Shown here: piece after piece, positions 18,413 to 27,614 of the stretch
How the letters are laid out: each line of letters opens with the position of its first letter
Numbering within the stretch: position 1 is the stretch's first letter
Assembly (NCBI GenBank): GCA_903913865.1
Contig: CAIWMU010000079.1
Coordinates: 1 to 60,187, forward strand
Source: an uncultured Verrucomicrobia subdivision 3 bacterium
Lineage (GTDB): Bacteria > Verrucomicrobiota > Verrucomicrobiia > Limisphaerales > UBA8199
DNA length: 60,187 nucleotides
Reading direction: 5' to 3'
Program-made: the position numbers and the translations under genes
The notes under the pieces: model-generated
What the model was told of the DNA's origin: nothing
The model's database searches: none
The model's input: only the letters and a program-made list of their open reading frames with translations

Positions 18413-18937
18413 CGGGTTGTTTCAAACGGACATTGCCAATTTCAGTGCTCCAAAAAACTTTACTTATACCGCATCCCTTCATTCGAACAGGACATCGACT
18501 CGTCTCAATCCTGACGTTTCCCCCCCACCGTTTACAAACACCCAAGGGGAAATTTGGTTTCGCCTGTCTAGTCAGACAACTCTGCACCGTTGTCGTTCAA
18601 TGAAGCGACTCTCATGCCAGATTGTGGTCGTTGATTTTCAACGTTTTACAAGAATCCAACCACTCCTCTACTGGCAACCTGCGACATTTTGTCACTCATT
18701 GACTCGGTTTGGGGGCGGTTTCGCCCTCCCGATGGCACACATTATGTAGAGTACCTGCTCTCGCGCAAGCACAATGCGTTGACATGCCGATGAGAGAAAT
18801 GCCACTTCCCGGATGGGTTTGAGCCAAAATCATCGGTAAAAGCAGAAGCCGCAGAATCGGGCCGGGAAACCGGGTCGGCTTCGAACGGACCGGAGCGCCC
18901 CATGATCCGGCTTCCTGGCAATTTGAAAAAAGGCTGA
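18413..18937. other. Long intergenic region upstream of the sigma factor gene
   Basis: No gene is evident. A GC-rich hairpin (GGGCG-GTTT-CGCCC, 18713-18726) lies downstream of upp and may help terminate it. A promoter-like pair on the - strand lies at 18741-18768. A second AT-rich element, TATAAG on the - strand, occurs near 18470, closer to the sigma factor start, without a good -35. Confidence 0.4.
18741..18768 (-). promoter_or_regulatory. Putative promoter with a palindrome in the spacer
   Basis: On the - strand, TTGCGC (18768-18763) is separated by 16 bases from CATAAT (18746-18741). The spacer is almost filled by an imperfect palindrome AGAGTA-CC-TGCTCT (18748-18761). It would give a leader of about 320 bases for the sigma factor gene. 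Prediction by eye only. Confidence 0.3.
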
Positions 18938-19561
18938 TCAAACTCCGAACAATCGGTCCCCGGCATCCCCGAGGCCGGGCAGAATGTAACCTTTTTCGTT
19001 CAGGCAGCGATCCACAGCAGCAGTGAAAATGGGAAGGTCAGGGTAGGATTGGCGCACCCTGGCGATACCCTCAGGGGCCGCGACCAGACTGACCAGCCTA
19101 ACGCGCTTGACGTCCAGCTCCTTGAGAAGATCCATTGCGGCAACGGCGCTACCGCCCGTGGCGAGCATCGGATCAATCAGTATGACCTCAAATGGGCTCA
19201 GATCTTCGGGAAGACTTTTGTGGTAGAAATTGGCTTTCAGGGTGGTTTCTTCACGCTTCAGACCAATGAATCCCACGCGGGCGTTGGGTATCAGTTGCAG
19301 AATGGAATCGAGCATCCCCAACCCGGCCCTAAGCACAGGAACAAGCACCACTTCCCGCTCAAGCTGGTAGCCGATCGATGGCTCGAGGGGGGTGGTGACG
19401 GAGATTTCGCGCACCGCAAACGAGCGGGTCGCCTCGTAGGTCATCAGGGTTGCCACCTCACCCAGGGCCCTCCTGAACTCCTGGGGGTCGGTGGCTTTGT
19501 CTCGCAGTCTGGAAAGGTTGTTCTGAACCAGAGGGTGGGTAATGATGGTGACCGCTTGCAT
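18938..19561 (-). CDS. upp: Uracil phosphoribosyltransferase
   Basis: Converts uracil and PRPP to UMP in pyrimidine salvage. The 207-residue protein matches the family in length and shows ITHPLVQ at the N-terminus, the VPVLRAGLGM loop, the PRPP motif VILIDPMLATGGS and the uracil-binding YILPGLGDAGDRLFG at the C-terminus. It follows sppA by 24 bases on the - strand, so the two are probably co-transcribed. Confidence 0.98.
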   Translation of the reverse strand: MQAVTIITHPLVQNNLSRLRDKATDPQEFRRALGEVATLMTYEATRSFAVREISVTTPLEPSIGYQLEREVVLVPVLRAGLGMLDSILQLIPNARVGFIGLKREETTLKANFYHKSLPEDLSPFEVILIDPMLATGGSAVAAMDLLKELDVKRVRLVSLVAAPEGIARVRQSYPDLPIFTAAVDRCLNEKGYILPGLGDAGDRLFGV

Positions 19562-19585
19562 TTGCAGTTCCTTCGGGTGTGTGTG

Positions 19586-20761
19586 TTATTGCGCAAACAT
19601 GGGTGCCAGAAAGTAGAGGCGCCCGGTCTGCAGGCGGGGGCTGTCGAAACCCAGATCCACTTTGATTTGTTTGGCTTCGCTTTTCCCGAACATGCGGAGG
19701 AAGTCGGACCACTCATAATGCTGCTCATATTCGATCAGATTGCAGCCCTTCACACCAATCAAACTCTCAGCGCGGTCCACCGCATCCCTGAAATCTCCCA
19801 ACTCATCCACGAAGCCGTAGGTGAACGCTTCCGTGCCTGTAAGAATGCGGCCATCGGCATAATTGGCCCAATCGGCGCTGAGTTTGCGCCCTTTCTGCTT
19901 CAGCTTTTCGTTGGAGGTGAAGGCCTGCTCCCGTCCATCCTCAACCACCCGCTTGAACTTCGAGTAGGTCTCGTCGATCATGGACTGCATCATGGCCTGC
20001 TCTTCAGGAGGAATTTCCTTTGGATCCCGTTTGCCACTGAGCATGTCCTTGAATCGGCCACTTTTGAATGTGACCGGCGTGACACCCACCTTGTCCATCA
20101 GGCCGCGATAGTTATAGGTGCTCATGATGACCCCGATGCTGCCGGTGATCGTCATCTCATTAGCCACGATCCATCTGCAGGGTGCGGCAACATAATAGCC
20201 ACCTGAGGCGGCAAGGTTCCCCATGCAGGCGATTACGGGCTTCTTGGTGAGGCGTTGAAAATCCTTGATGATTCGGGAAATGTCATCGGAAGCCAATACC
20301 TCCCCCCCCGGCGAGTCGATTTTGAAAATGACCGCTTTAACGTGCGCGTCATCGGCGGCCTCAGCAAATTGTGCCCGGACCAGCTGGACAAGACCGTATT
20401 TGCCTGATTCAACGGACCTGCCCTGGATCACTCCTTCCAGGGAGATGATGGCGATCTTTGCATTCGCGCCATTATTCTCCCAATCGACCTCCTCCAGCAC
20501 CGGGCCTGCCGTTCGCCGACTATGACTTGACGAGGATGAGAGGGCGCGTGATGCCTTTCTGGAAAAGGAACTCATTCCCATGAAGAGGATTATTGCCAGC
20601 AAAAAAATGGACAGGAACATCCACCCCCGACCTCCACGTTTTTTTGGCGGAGATTGGGTGGGACTCGGCCTGGGAATCACAGGCGGAGCCGGGGTCACTG
20701 AAGTAGGGGGCGCCTCGGACGGGGTGGTTGACTCGTTATTCGGAGGTAGTGATTCATCCAT
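19586..20761 (-). CDS. sppA: Signal peptide peptidase SppA (S49 family)
   Basis: A membrane-bound serine protease that degrades cleaved signal peptides. The 391-residue protein has a Pro/Ser/Thr-rich cytoplasmic N-terminus (1-40), one transmembrane helix (about 47-65), then a single S49 domain. IDSPGGEV marks the substrate region, GNLAASGGYYVAAP contains the nucleophilic serine, and the general-base lysine is expected in the KSGRFKDMLSGKRDP region. Having one S49 domain, it is the short B. subtilis-like form rather than the double-domain E. coli form. It is divergent from the SPFH pair. Confidence 0.95.
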   Translation of the reverse strand: MDESLPPNNESTTPSEAPPTSVTPAPPVIPRPSPTQSPPKKRGGRGWMFLSIFLLAIILFMGMSSFSRKASRALSSSSSHSRRTAGPVLEEVDWENNGANAKIAIISLEGVIQGRSVESGKYGLVQLVRAQFAEAADDAHVKAVIFKIDSPGGEVLASDDISRIIKDFQRLTKKPVIACMGNLAASGGYYVAAPCRWIVANEMTITGSIGVIMSTYNYRGLMDKVGVTPVTFKSGRFKDMLSGKRDPKEIPPEEQAMMQSMIDETYSKFKRVVEDGREQAFTSNEKLKQKGRKLSADWANYADGRILTGTEAFTYGFVDELGDFRDAVDRAESLIGVKGCNLIEYEQHYEWSDFLRMFGKSEAKQIKVDLGFDSPRLQTGRLYFLAPMFAQ

Positions 20762-20974
20762 ATGGTTCGATTTTCAGAATACTACCGCATCGCTCTGGAA
20801 GCAGCAAGGAATGCTCGAATGAACAATGGATCCGGTTCTTGATGGTTTTTTGCGATCAAGATCATAGCCAGACTGCCGTTTGGCTCTTACCCCCAGATTA
20901 AAGCCGGGGGTGGAAGCCGGTCCTGTCTCCCCACTTGCTTCCGGCTGCCGATGGGGTAACTTTGCTTCAACATC

Positions 20975-21979
20975 ATGAATATCGTGCTCGGAATGATCTT
21001 CGGTGCGGTGGTGTGGTTTCTAAGCCGCTATCTTTTTGCCGGCGTTTACACTGTGAACCAGAACGAGCGGGCGGTTAAGACCAGTTTTGGCCGTGCCGAG
21101 CGTGTGGGGAAGGCCACAACCTTGAACGATCCGATGATAGAGGCTCTAAAGCCGGAGGAGCGAGAGCGATACGCATATCCCCAGGTGAGGGTCATTCCAC
21201 CGGGAGGACCTTATTTTTGCTGGCCTTGGGAGAAGGTTCACAAGGTTTCCATCTCGACGCAGACCGTCAATATGGCGATGGACCCCCAGGCCCCCTCTGC
21301 GAATTCGGGTGGAACCCTTCTGGAGGCCGTAACCAAGGATCAGTTGAACACCGGGCTGACCGGGCAAATCCGCTACCGGGTTTCTGAGAAGAATTTGTAT
21401 GCATACCTGTTTGGAGTGAAGCGGCCGATCGCCCATGTCATGGGCTATTTTACATCCGTCCTGCGGGAGCGGATTGCTAATTTCGAAGCGCCCCGTCGCG
21501 AACCCATGGTCGGAATCGACGGTGTGATACCGACACCGGAGTCTGCCGCAGCTGCGGTTGGGGTGTCGATCAACGATTTAAGGAAGAATCTGAGGGACAT
21601 CAATGAGCACATGGACAGCGAGTGCAGATCCTCCGAGGCCCGCTACGGAATCATGCTGGAGGCATCACTGATCACCGGGATTGATCCCCCTGAAGAGGTG
21701 GAATCCGCCCTGGCCGCAATCAACACGGCCTACAACCAGGTTTCATCCGACATCAGCCTGGCCCAGGCAAGTGCTGATCAGAAGCTGGTGCAGTCCAAAA
21801 CAGCAGTGGAGATTGAGACTCTTAAAGCGCAGGCAGAAGTTGAGCCGCTGAAAGCCATGGCTGACCAGTTGCGCGAATTGCGAAGGAATGGGCCGGATGC
21901 CCTCCCCGCGTATGTGAGAAATGTCCGTTTGAGACTGTTTAGTGAGGCGCACAAGGCGATTGTGGAGGTGCAGCCGTGA
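20975..21979 (+). CDS. SPFH/Band 7 domain protein, first of a pair
   Basis: A 334-residue SPFH (stomatin/prohibitin/flotillin/HflKC) family protein. One N-terminal transmembrane helix (about 3-25) is followed by VNQNERAVKTSFGRAERVG, the typical start of the SPFH domain, and by a C-terminal alpha-helical, glutamate/alanine-rich coiled coil (about 255-300). SPFH proteins form membrane-anchored ring or microdomain assemblies. The gene overlaps its partner by four bases, so the two products are likely made in fixed ratio, as with HflK/HflC, but the sequences are not clear HflK/HflC orthologues and no ftsH is nearby. Confidence 0.85.
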   Translation: MNIVLGMIFGAVVWFLSRYLFAGVYTVNQNERAVKTSFGRAERVGKATTLNDPMIEALKPEERERYAYPQVRVIPPGGPYFCWPWEKVHKVSISTQTVNMAMDPQAPSANSGGTLLEAVTKDQLNTGLTGQIRYRVSEKNLYAYLFGVKRPIAHVMGYFTSVLRERIANFEAPRREPMVGIDGVIPTPESAAAAVGVSINDLRKNLRDINEHMDSECRSSEARYGIMLEASLITGIDPPEEVESALAAINTAYNQVSSDISLAQASADQKLVQSKTAVEIETLKAQAEVEPLKAMADQLRELRRNGPDALPAYVRNVRLRLFSEAHKAIVEVQP

Positions 21980-22878
21980 TTAATTTTCTCATCGCTGCCG
22001 GTGGAACCTTCGTTGCGCTGCTCGTTTTGGGATCGCTCTGCGGCGCATTTTGCAGGTTGGCGGGGCTCTACACGATCGTTCAGGAGCGTCAATGCCGTGT
22101 TTACGTCCTTTTTGGGAAAGTCGTGCTGGTTCTAGATGAACCGGGGCTGCACTTTTTGTGGCTGAAGCTGGGGTGGCGCGCCCCTCTGGTCAACTGGCTC
22201 GGGCGGTGTCAGGTTCTGGATTTGCGTCTGGATCAGGAATACCTTCGCAGCCAGCCGGTCAACAGCGAGGAGGGGGCTCCCATGGGCTTGGGGATGTGGT
22301 ATGAAATGTTCATCAGTGACCCTGTTTCTTACATGTTCCGTAACGCTGATCCGCGTGGATCACTTGCTGCGAATGTCAGCAACTCAACGGTTAGGTGCCT
22401 GAGTAACATGAAGCTCGCGGAGATGATGGAGAATCGCCATGCCATGAGCCGGACGGTCCGGGACGAGGTATCCCCCAAATCCCATGAGTGGGGTTACCAG
22501 CTGGGATCCATTTACATCAGGAAGGTTCACTTCCGGGATACGGGCATGATCAAGCAGATTGAGGAAAAAGTGGTGAACCGTCTTCGCCAGGTCACTTCAG
22601 CGATCAAGCAGGACGGGGCAAATCAGGTCAGCATCATCACCAGCACGGCTGAGAAGCAGGCTGCGATTGAGTTTGCCAAAGCGGCGGCCATGAGACCCCG
22701 GATTGTGGGGGCCGGGCTTCAGCAGATCAGCTCCGATCCTGAAATTGCCCGGGCGATGTTTGATATTCTTGAAGCCCAGCGACTGGTCGATGGGGAGGCT
22801 CAAATTGTGCTGATGCCAAAGGGGAATGACTTTCTGAGACAGCTCACCGCGAGTCAGGACTCCAAGGCGGCAGGTTGA
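21976..22878 (+). CDS. SPFH/Band 7 domain protein, second of a pair
   Basis: A 300-residue partner of the preceding SPFH protein. It begins with a transmembrane helix (about 5-30), then the SPFH region (IVQERQCRVYVLFGKVVLVLDEPGLHF is the usual first strand pattern) and a helical C-terminal part with many Gln/Ala residues. Its GTG start overlaps the upstream stop codon (GTGA), which makes this start strongly preferred. Both members have an N-terminal anchor and would place the ring on one side of the inner membrane. Confidence 0.82.
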   Translation: MINFLIAAGGTFVALLVLGSLCGAFCRLAGLYTIVQERQCRVYVLFGKVVLVLDEPGLHFLWLKLGWRAPLVNWLGRCQVLDLRLDQEYLRSQPVNSEEGAPMGLGMWYEMFISDPVSYMFRNADPRGSLAANVSNSTVRCLSNMKLAEMMENRHAMSRTVRDEVSPKSHEWGYQLGSIYIRKVHFRDTGMIKQIEEKVVNRLRQVTSAIKQDGANQVSIITSTAEKQAAIEFAKAAAMRPRIVGAGLQQISSDPEIARAMFDILEAQRLVDGEAQIVLMPKGNDFLRQLTASQDSKAAG

Positions 22879-22900
22879 GATTGACGTAGATTAGGCTGAG

Positions 22901-22919
22901 GGGGCAGGGAGCCTGCCCC
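22901..22919. terminator. Perfect hairpin between convergent genes
   Basis: GGGGCAGG-GAG-CCTGCCCC forms an eight-base-pair stem between the SPFH pair and the DUF1638 gene. There is no long T-run on either side, so it could be a bidirectional terminator or a small dispersed palindrome. Confidence 0.5.
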
Positions 22920-22929
22920 ATACCAAGGG

Positions 22930-23697
22930 TTATGCTTTTCCGGTGGGTTCGGTTCCAATGACATGGTCGTCATTTGTGGGGACTACCTTCTGACCTGGCT
23001 GAACTGTCAGCACTTCAGCTGGCAGCCACTCTCCTGAGAGGACCCGCCGCAGAAGCCCAAGGTCCCCTGGAATTTCGTCAAATTCCCATCCACGTTCCTG
23101 GCAGATCGAGCGCACCTGTTCGGCCAGTTTCAGCTTCTTTGCAAATTCAAACTCAATAAGGGTGCCATGAGTGTAATGGCTGCTCCAGCGTCCCATTTCC
23201 TCAAGAAGGTAGTTTGCCTGATCCTCCCCGAACTTTTTGACCCAGCCATCGTATGCGGCACGCAGGTTTGCATTCGCTCCTGCAGGGAGGGATGCCCCCC
23301 CCCATACGGGTCCGTTCTCTCCACGGCGTTTCGCGCATTCCAACCAGCCGGATGTGTAATAATAGGTTCCCGGCCGGGCGTCGAACAGTTCCTGATAGCG
23401 GGCCTTCGACCCTGCAAAAAACGTGATGCAATCATGGGCCCTCGGAATGACCAGCGGAGTGTGTGCCGTTGTCAAACCTGTCAGGATGTTGCTGCACAAA
23501 CCATAGCCGAGGACGATGGCGTCATATTTTCCTGCAGGGACAGCATCGATCCGGCTTTGGATGGCCCAACGCCCCGTGGCCGGAATGTCGTGGTAGCCCT
23601 GATTGAGAAACTCCAAATCCAGAAGGTGGGGGGATTCGGCCGCGAGGTGGCAGATCTCGCGGAAGGCAATCTCGCACGCTATGACTTTAAGGAACAT
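22930..23697 (-). CDS. DUF1638 family protein
   Basis: A 255-residue DUF1638 protein of unknown biochemical function. The start at 23697 gives the family's N-terminus MFLKVIACEIAFREI; an upstream extension to 23754 is low complexity. Cysteine and histidine residues are placed as in the family: ACEI, LGYGLCSN, IPRAHDCITFFAGS and the tyrosine-rich TYYYTSGWLECA. DUF1638 proteins are often found near corrinoid or methyltransferase genes elsewhere; no such gene is here. The C-terminal 45 residues resemble the family's usual end (RRVLSGEW). The ThuA gene lies 16 bases upstream on the same strand. Confidence 0.82.
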   Translation of the reverse strand: MFLKVIACEIAFREICHLAAESPHLLDLEFLNQGYHDIPATGRWAIQSRIDAVPAGKYDAIVLGYGLCSNILTGLTTAHTPLVIPRAHDCITFFAGSKARYQELFDARPGTYYYTSGWLECAKRRGENGPVWGGASLPAGANANLRAAYDGWVKKFGEDQANYLLEEMGRWSSHYTHGTLIEFEFAKKLKLAEQVRSICQERGWEFDEIPGDLGLLRRVLSGEWLPAEVLTVQPGQKVVPTNDDHVIGTEPTGKA

Positions 23698-23713
23698 GGG
23701 CCGGCGAGAGTGC

Positions 23714-24457
23714 CTAGTTTTTGCGGGCCACCCATTTGATGGACTGGGTGACAAACTTTTTGAAATTCGGATTGTCCCAGGCTAGATGGTCGTGGCCCGA
23801 TTGCAGATAGACGATACGGGACTTCTGGTAGGTTCGGGCCCATGCAACAATCGGGCTGCTCTCCGGCTCCGGGGATCTTAATAGCACTTCGCTGCCATCA
23901 TAAACATCAAACCATTTGTAGGTTTCGTCGTGGATGACATAGTCCGTCATCCCTTGTGTTACCGGATGGGTGGTGTTCGCGATCTTTATCGGGATGTCCA
24001 CGCCATGCTTGTAGGCTGATCGGGCTTTGTCGATCCCGTTGAGGTTGGTCTTCGCGAGGTAATAGTGTGCCCCGATAATCTGCTGGTAATCACCCCACGC
24101 CTGATAGCTAGCGATGGCATGGTGCATCACCAGAAGCCCTTTGCCCTCATTGATCCGGGCGAGAAAGTCGGCCTTGGCCTCCTCAGTGATTTCCTGATGC
24201 ATGTCGTAGAGCAGGAGAACATCCCAGTCTTTTGCTGCTGCTGCCTTGAGTTGTTCGTGGGCATGGGGATGAGCCACGCTCTTGCAGGTGATGCCCTCAA
24301 TGCTGTTGAAGGTCTTGAAAAATTCGGGCTGTTCGAAATCGTGACCGCCTGTGACGATCAATACACGAATCTTTGAGCCGGAGTCCTGCGCCTGGGAGGA
24401 TGCAATGAGCAGCCCGCAAATCAGGCATGCCAGAGCGAGTTTGAAGATTTTTTTCAT
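23714..24457 (-). CDS. Exported ThuA-like domain protein
   Basis: A 247-residue secreted protein with a signal peptide (MKKIFKLALACLICGLLIASSQAQ) and one ThuA domain, a glutamine-amidotransferase-like fold first named for trehalose utilisation. Visible features are VLIVTGGHDFEQPEFF, LLLYDMHQEI, LLVMHHAIASYQ, THPVTQGMTDY and the C-terminal SGHDHLAWDNPNFKKF. ThuA proteins are widespread in Verrucomicrobiota and Planctomycetes beside Gfo/Idh proteins, where a role in sugar metabolism is suspected. The start at 24457 is set by the signal peptide. Confidence 0.92.
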   Translation of the reverse strand: MKKIFKLALACLICGLLIASSQAQDSGSKIRVLIVTGGHDFEQPEFFKTFNSIEGITCKSVAHPHAHEQLKAAAAKDWDVLLLYDMHQEITEEAKADFLARINEGKGLLVMHHAIASYQAWGDYQQIIGAHYYLAKTNLNGIDKARSAYKHGVDIPIKIANTTHPVTQGMTDYVIHDETYKWFDVYDGSEVLLRSPEPESSPIVAWARTYQKSRIVYLQSGHDHLAWDNPNFKKFVTQSIKWVARKN

Positions 24458-24661
24458 GGGTAAATATTTTTGGCTTCCGCCTGACATTCGTTTTAGCATG
24501 GAGGTGGAGTGACCCCAAGCAGAATAATTTTGCAGGCACTCAATTTGCGTCAGGAGGCAGGAGGGGAGCGCAGGACGATTCCGTTTTTCAAATTCTCCCC
24601 TGAGTTGGCTTTACAAGGCCCAGGTGTGCGGTCACAATCATGATCAAGATAAGCCAAACGC

Positions 24662-27613
24662 ATGCACTTTATGTCAAAATCCGGGTGGGTGTGGAGATAC
24701 AGAATTGCGGGCATCCTGTGTTCCGGGCTTGTCCTGTTTTCCTTGTTCAGTTGGAGCCTGGTGGTCATCGGGGGCGAAATCCGGTTTGCCCAGGAGGTGC
24801 GGCCCATTTTCAACAAGCACTGTATTTCCTGCCACGGTGGTGTGAAGCGTGCCGGGGGGATTTCCTTTATCATCCGCGATAGTCTGATCGGTAAGAAGCC
24901 GCAACCCGTTATTGTTCCCGGGAAGCCGGAGGAGTCGGTGTTGATCCAGCGTGTGACCTCAACCGACCCGAAAAAAAGAATGCCTCCGCCGGAGCATGCT
25001 GCTGCGCTTTCTGCCGAGCAGATCGAGGTGCTGCGCCGCTGGATTTCACAGGGGGCACTATGGGAGCCTCATTGGGCCCTTGTGCCACCCAAGGCACCGG
25101 TGATTCCCCGTCCCAAAGGGGATCAGTGGTGCCGGGGGAGCTTGGATCGCCTTATTCTTGCCAGATTGGAATCGGCGGGGCTTGAGCCTGCGCGTGAGGC
25201 ATCCCGGAGCGAATGGATGAGAAGGGTCAGCTTTGACCTGACAGGACTTCCCCCATCCCTCGATGATGTCAGAGGGTTCGAGGCTGATACGGGGGTGGAT
25301 GCCCACGAAAAGGTGGTGGACCGGCTTCTGGCGTCCCCTGCGTTTGGTGAGCGCTGGGCGACGGTGTGGCTTGATATGGCCCGTTATGCGGACTCAATGG
25401 GTTTCGAAAAAGACTCAGCCCGAACAATCTGGCCGTGGCGGGACTGGGTGATCCGGGCCTTCAACCAGGATATGCCATTCGATCAGTTCACCATCCGTCA
25501 GCTGGCGGGTGACCTGATGGCTAACGCCACACTGGAGGACCGCATTGCCACCGGGTTTCATAGGAATACGCAAAACAACTCCGAGGGGGGAACTGACGAT
25601 GAAGAATACCGTGTTGCTGCGGTTCTTGATCGGGTGAACACGACATTCGAGGCATGGCAGGGGTTGACGTTCAAGTGTGCCCAGTGCCACGCCCATCCCT
25701 ATGAGCCGATTGAGCACAAGGAGTATTTTCAGGTTCTGAGTGTTTTCAATCAGACCCGCGACTGGGATTTGAGGGAGGAATTCCCACTGATCAAAGTTCC
25801 ACAGGAACAGGCAGAATTTGGAGCAGCAGCACGTCTGGATCTGGATATTTCAAAGCTCCGCAGGGCTGAGTTTGCCGATGCTCAGAATTTGGGGGTTGCC
25901 GGCAGCGATAATTGGTCCGGTTTGATGCCGGTTGCAGCGAGTTCGACCCATGGCACCCGGCTGGTCCACCGGCCCGACGGGGAGATTAGAACGGAGGGGA
26001 CTGTTGCCCATTACTCCCGCTTCACGGTGGAGTTGAACCCGCCGGCGGGGGACGCTCCATTGACCGCCCTCCGGCTTGAGGTTTCTCCCATTGATGCATC
26101 AAAGGCACGACTGACTCCTGAGATGGGATTTGTTGTGTCCTTCATCCGTCTGGCGGTTGTGACATCCAACCAGCCGATCGAGAGCGTGGAGGCTGCCAAG
26201 CCCATGACCGGTGAGGTGGTCCTGTCCCATGCTTTCGGGGATGAGGCTGAACCGTTTGGAGATGTGAATGCGGTTTTGAGTCCGGACAAGGGTGGTTGGG
26301 GTGCCTTGCCCCGGATGATCGGAAAGAGAAGCATCGTTGTAGTTCCAGCCGAGCCGCTGAAAGTTCCGCCAGGCGCACGGTTGGTGGTGGTTATTTACCA
26401 TGATGAAGGGCCTGGAGATTTTGCCGCATTGGTCATGACCCGGTTCCGTTTGGCTGGAAGCACTGATCCCGGATGGTCGGCGATGGTGCGGGCGGAGGGA
26501 TTCAAAGCCCGGCGGAAGGAGTTGGCAGAGTTGAACAAAGAAAGGGCATCAATCCAGTCGGTCGAGATGCCGGTCATTTCGGAAGTGGAGCCGCAGTTTC
26601 AGCGGGCAACGGCGATGTTTGTAAGGGGGAACTGGCTTGATAAAGGGGCTGAGGTAAGCCCTGGAGTTCCACAACTATATCCGCCCCCGGGAAGCACCAA
26701 CCGGCTGGACCGGCTTGGATTTGCGCGTTGGTTGGTTCAGGAAGACAATCCTCTGACGGCGCGGGTGGCCGTCAACCGCTTCTGGGAGCAACTTTTTGGG
26801 GTTGGCATTGTTGAGACGCTGGAAAACTTTGGAAGTTCAGGAGAGGCACCCTCAAATCCTGAGCTGCTGGACCACCTTGCCGTCCGGTTTCAGAGGGACC
26901 TCAAATGGGACATCAAGAAGCTTTTGAAGGATATTGTCCTTTCTGCCACATACCGGCAGGAGGCCCGGGCGACACAGGAGAAGCTGGCGAAGGATCCCCG
27001 CAATCGCCTCATCAGTCGCGGCCCGCGCACAAGGCTGACTGCGGAGATGATCAGGGATCAGTCACTGGCACTGTCCGGGCTCCTTTCAAAGAAGATGTAT
27101 GGGCGTCCCGTGATGCCTGTTCAGCCTGAGGGAATCTGGCGTGCCGCCTACAGTTCGGAAAAGTGGGTTGTATCCCCGGGTGATGACAGGTTTCGCAGGG
27201 CGATCTACACATATGTCCGGCGAACGGCTGGTTATCCGAGTGTTGTTGCATTTGATTCCCCGAGCCGCGATGTCTGCACGGCCCGCCGGTTGCGTACGAA
27301 CACCCCTCTTCAAGCCCTCGTCACGTTGAACGATCCAGCGCATCTGGAGTGTGCCAAAGCTCTTGCGCTACGAATGCAGAAGGAGGGGGGAGGAACTGCA
27401 GCCGACCAAATTCGTCGGGGGCTGGAGTTGGCCACAGGTGCAAAGGCCGTGGGTGCTGATGTTGATGCCTTGCTAAGTCTTTACGGGCAGGCGCTTGATG
27501 TTGCCAGAAAGTCTCCGGAGGACACTTTGAAACTGGATGCGTCCCCGGAGGTCTATGCGATGACCATTGTTGCAAGCACGATTCTCAATTTGGACGCCGT
27601 TTTAACCCGTTGA
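24662..27613 (+). CDS. Planctomycete-type cytochrome c / DUF1549 / DUF1553 protein
   Basis: A 983-residue exported protein of a family specific to the PVC group. After a hydrophobic N-terminus (about 14-37) it has a PSD1-type cytochrome c domain with the haem motif CISCH at 54-58, then DUF1549 (about 155-360, with the second CxxCH-like motif CAQCH near 340), a middle domain of about 300 residues, and DUF1553 (about 690-960: [51 protein letters not shown]). Function is unproven; such proteins are usually encoded next to DUF1501 genes and are linked in the literature to polysaccharide or sulfated-glycan use. The next gene starts one base after its stop. Confidence 0.95.
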   Translation: MHFMSKSGWVWRYRIAGILCSGLVLFSLFSWSLVVIGGEIRFAQEVRPIFNKHCISCHGGVKRAGGISFIIRDSLIGKKPQPVIVPGKPEESVLIQRVTSTDPKKRMPPPEHAAALSAEQIEVLRRWISQGALWEPHWALVPPKAPVIPRPKGDQWCRGSLDRLILARLESAGLEPAREASRSEWMRRVSFDLTGLPPSLDDVRGFEADTGVDAHEKVVDRLLASPAFGERWATVWLDMARYADSMGFEKDSARTIWPWRDWVIRAFNQDMPFDQFTIRQLAGDLMANATLEDRIATGFHRNTQNNSEGGTDDEEYRVAAVLDRVNTTFEAWQGLTFKCAQCHAHPYEPIEHKEYFQVLSVFNQTRDWDLREEFPLIKVPQEQAEFGAAARLDLDISKLRRAEFADAQNLGVAGSDNWSGLMPVAASSTHGTRLVHRPDGEIRTEGTVAHYSRFTVELNPPAGDAPLTALRLEVSPIDASKARLTPEMGFVVSFIRLAVVTSNQPIESVEAAKPMTGEVVLSHAFGDEAEPFGDVNAVLSPDKGGWGALPRMIGKRSIVVVPAEPLKVPPGARLVVVIYHDEGPGDFAALVMTRFRLAGSTDPGWSAMVRAEGFKARRKELAELNKERASIQSVEMPVISEVEPQFQRATAMFVRGNWLDKGAEVSPGVPQLYPPPGSTNRLDRLGFARWLVQEDNPLTARVAVNRFWEQLFGVGIVETLENFGSSGEAPSNPELLDHLAVRFQRDLKWDIKKLLKDIVLSATYRQEARATQEKLAKDPRNRLISRGPRTRLTAEMIRDQSLALSGLLSKKMYGRPVMPVQPEGIWRAAYSSEKWVVSPGDDRFRRAIYTYVRRTAGYPSVVAFDSPSRDVCTARRLRTNTPLQALVTLNDPAHLECAKALALRMQKEGGGTAADQIRRGLELATGAKAVGADVDALLSLYGQALDVARKSPEDTLKLDASPEVYAMTIVASTILNLDAVLTR

Positions 27614-27614
27614 A

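Noticed and set aside
18779-18784. A perfect TTGACA on the + strand.
   Set aside because: No -10-like hexamer 16-18 bases downstream, and no gene follows on that strand for many kilobases.
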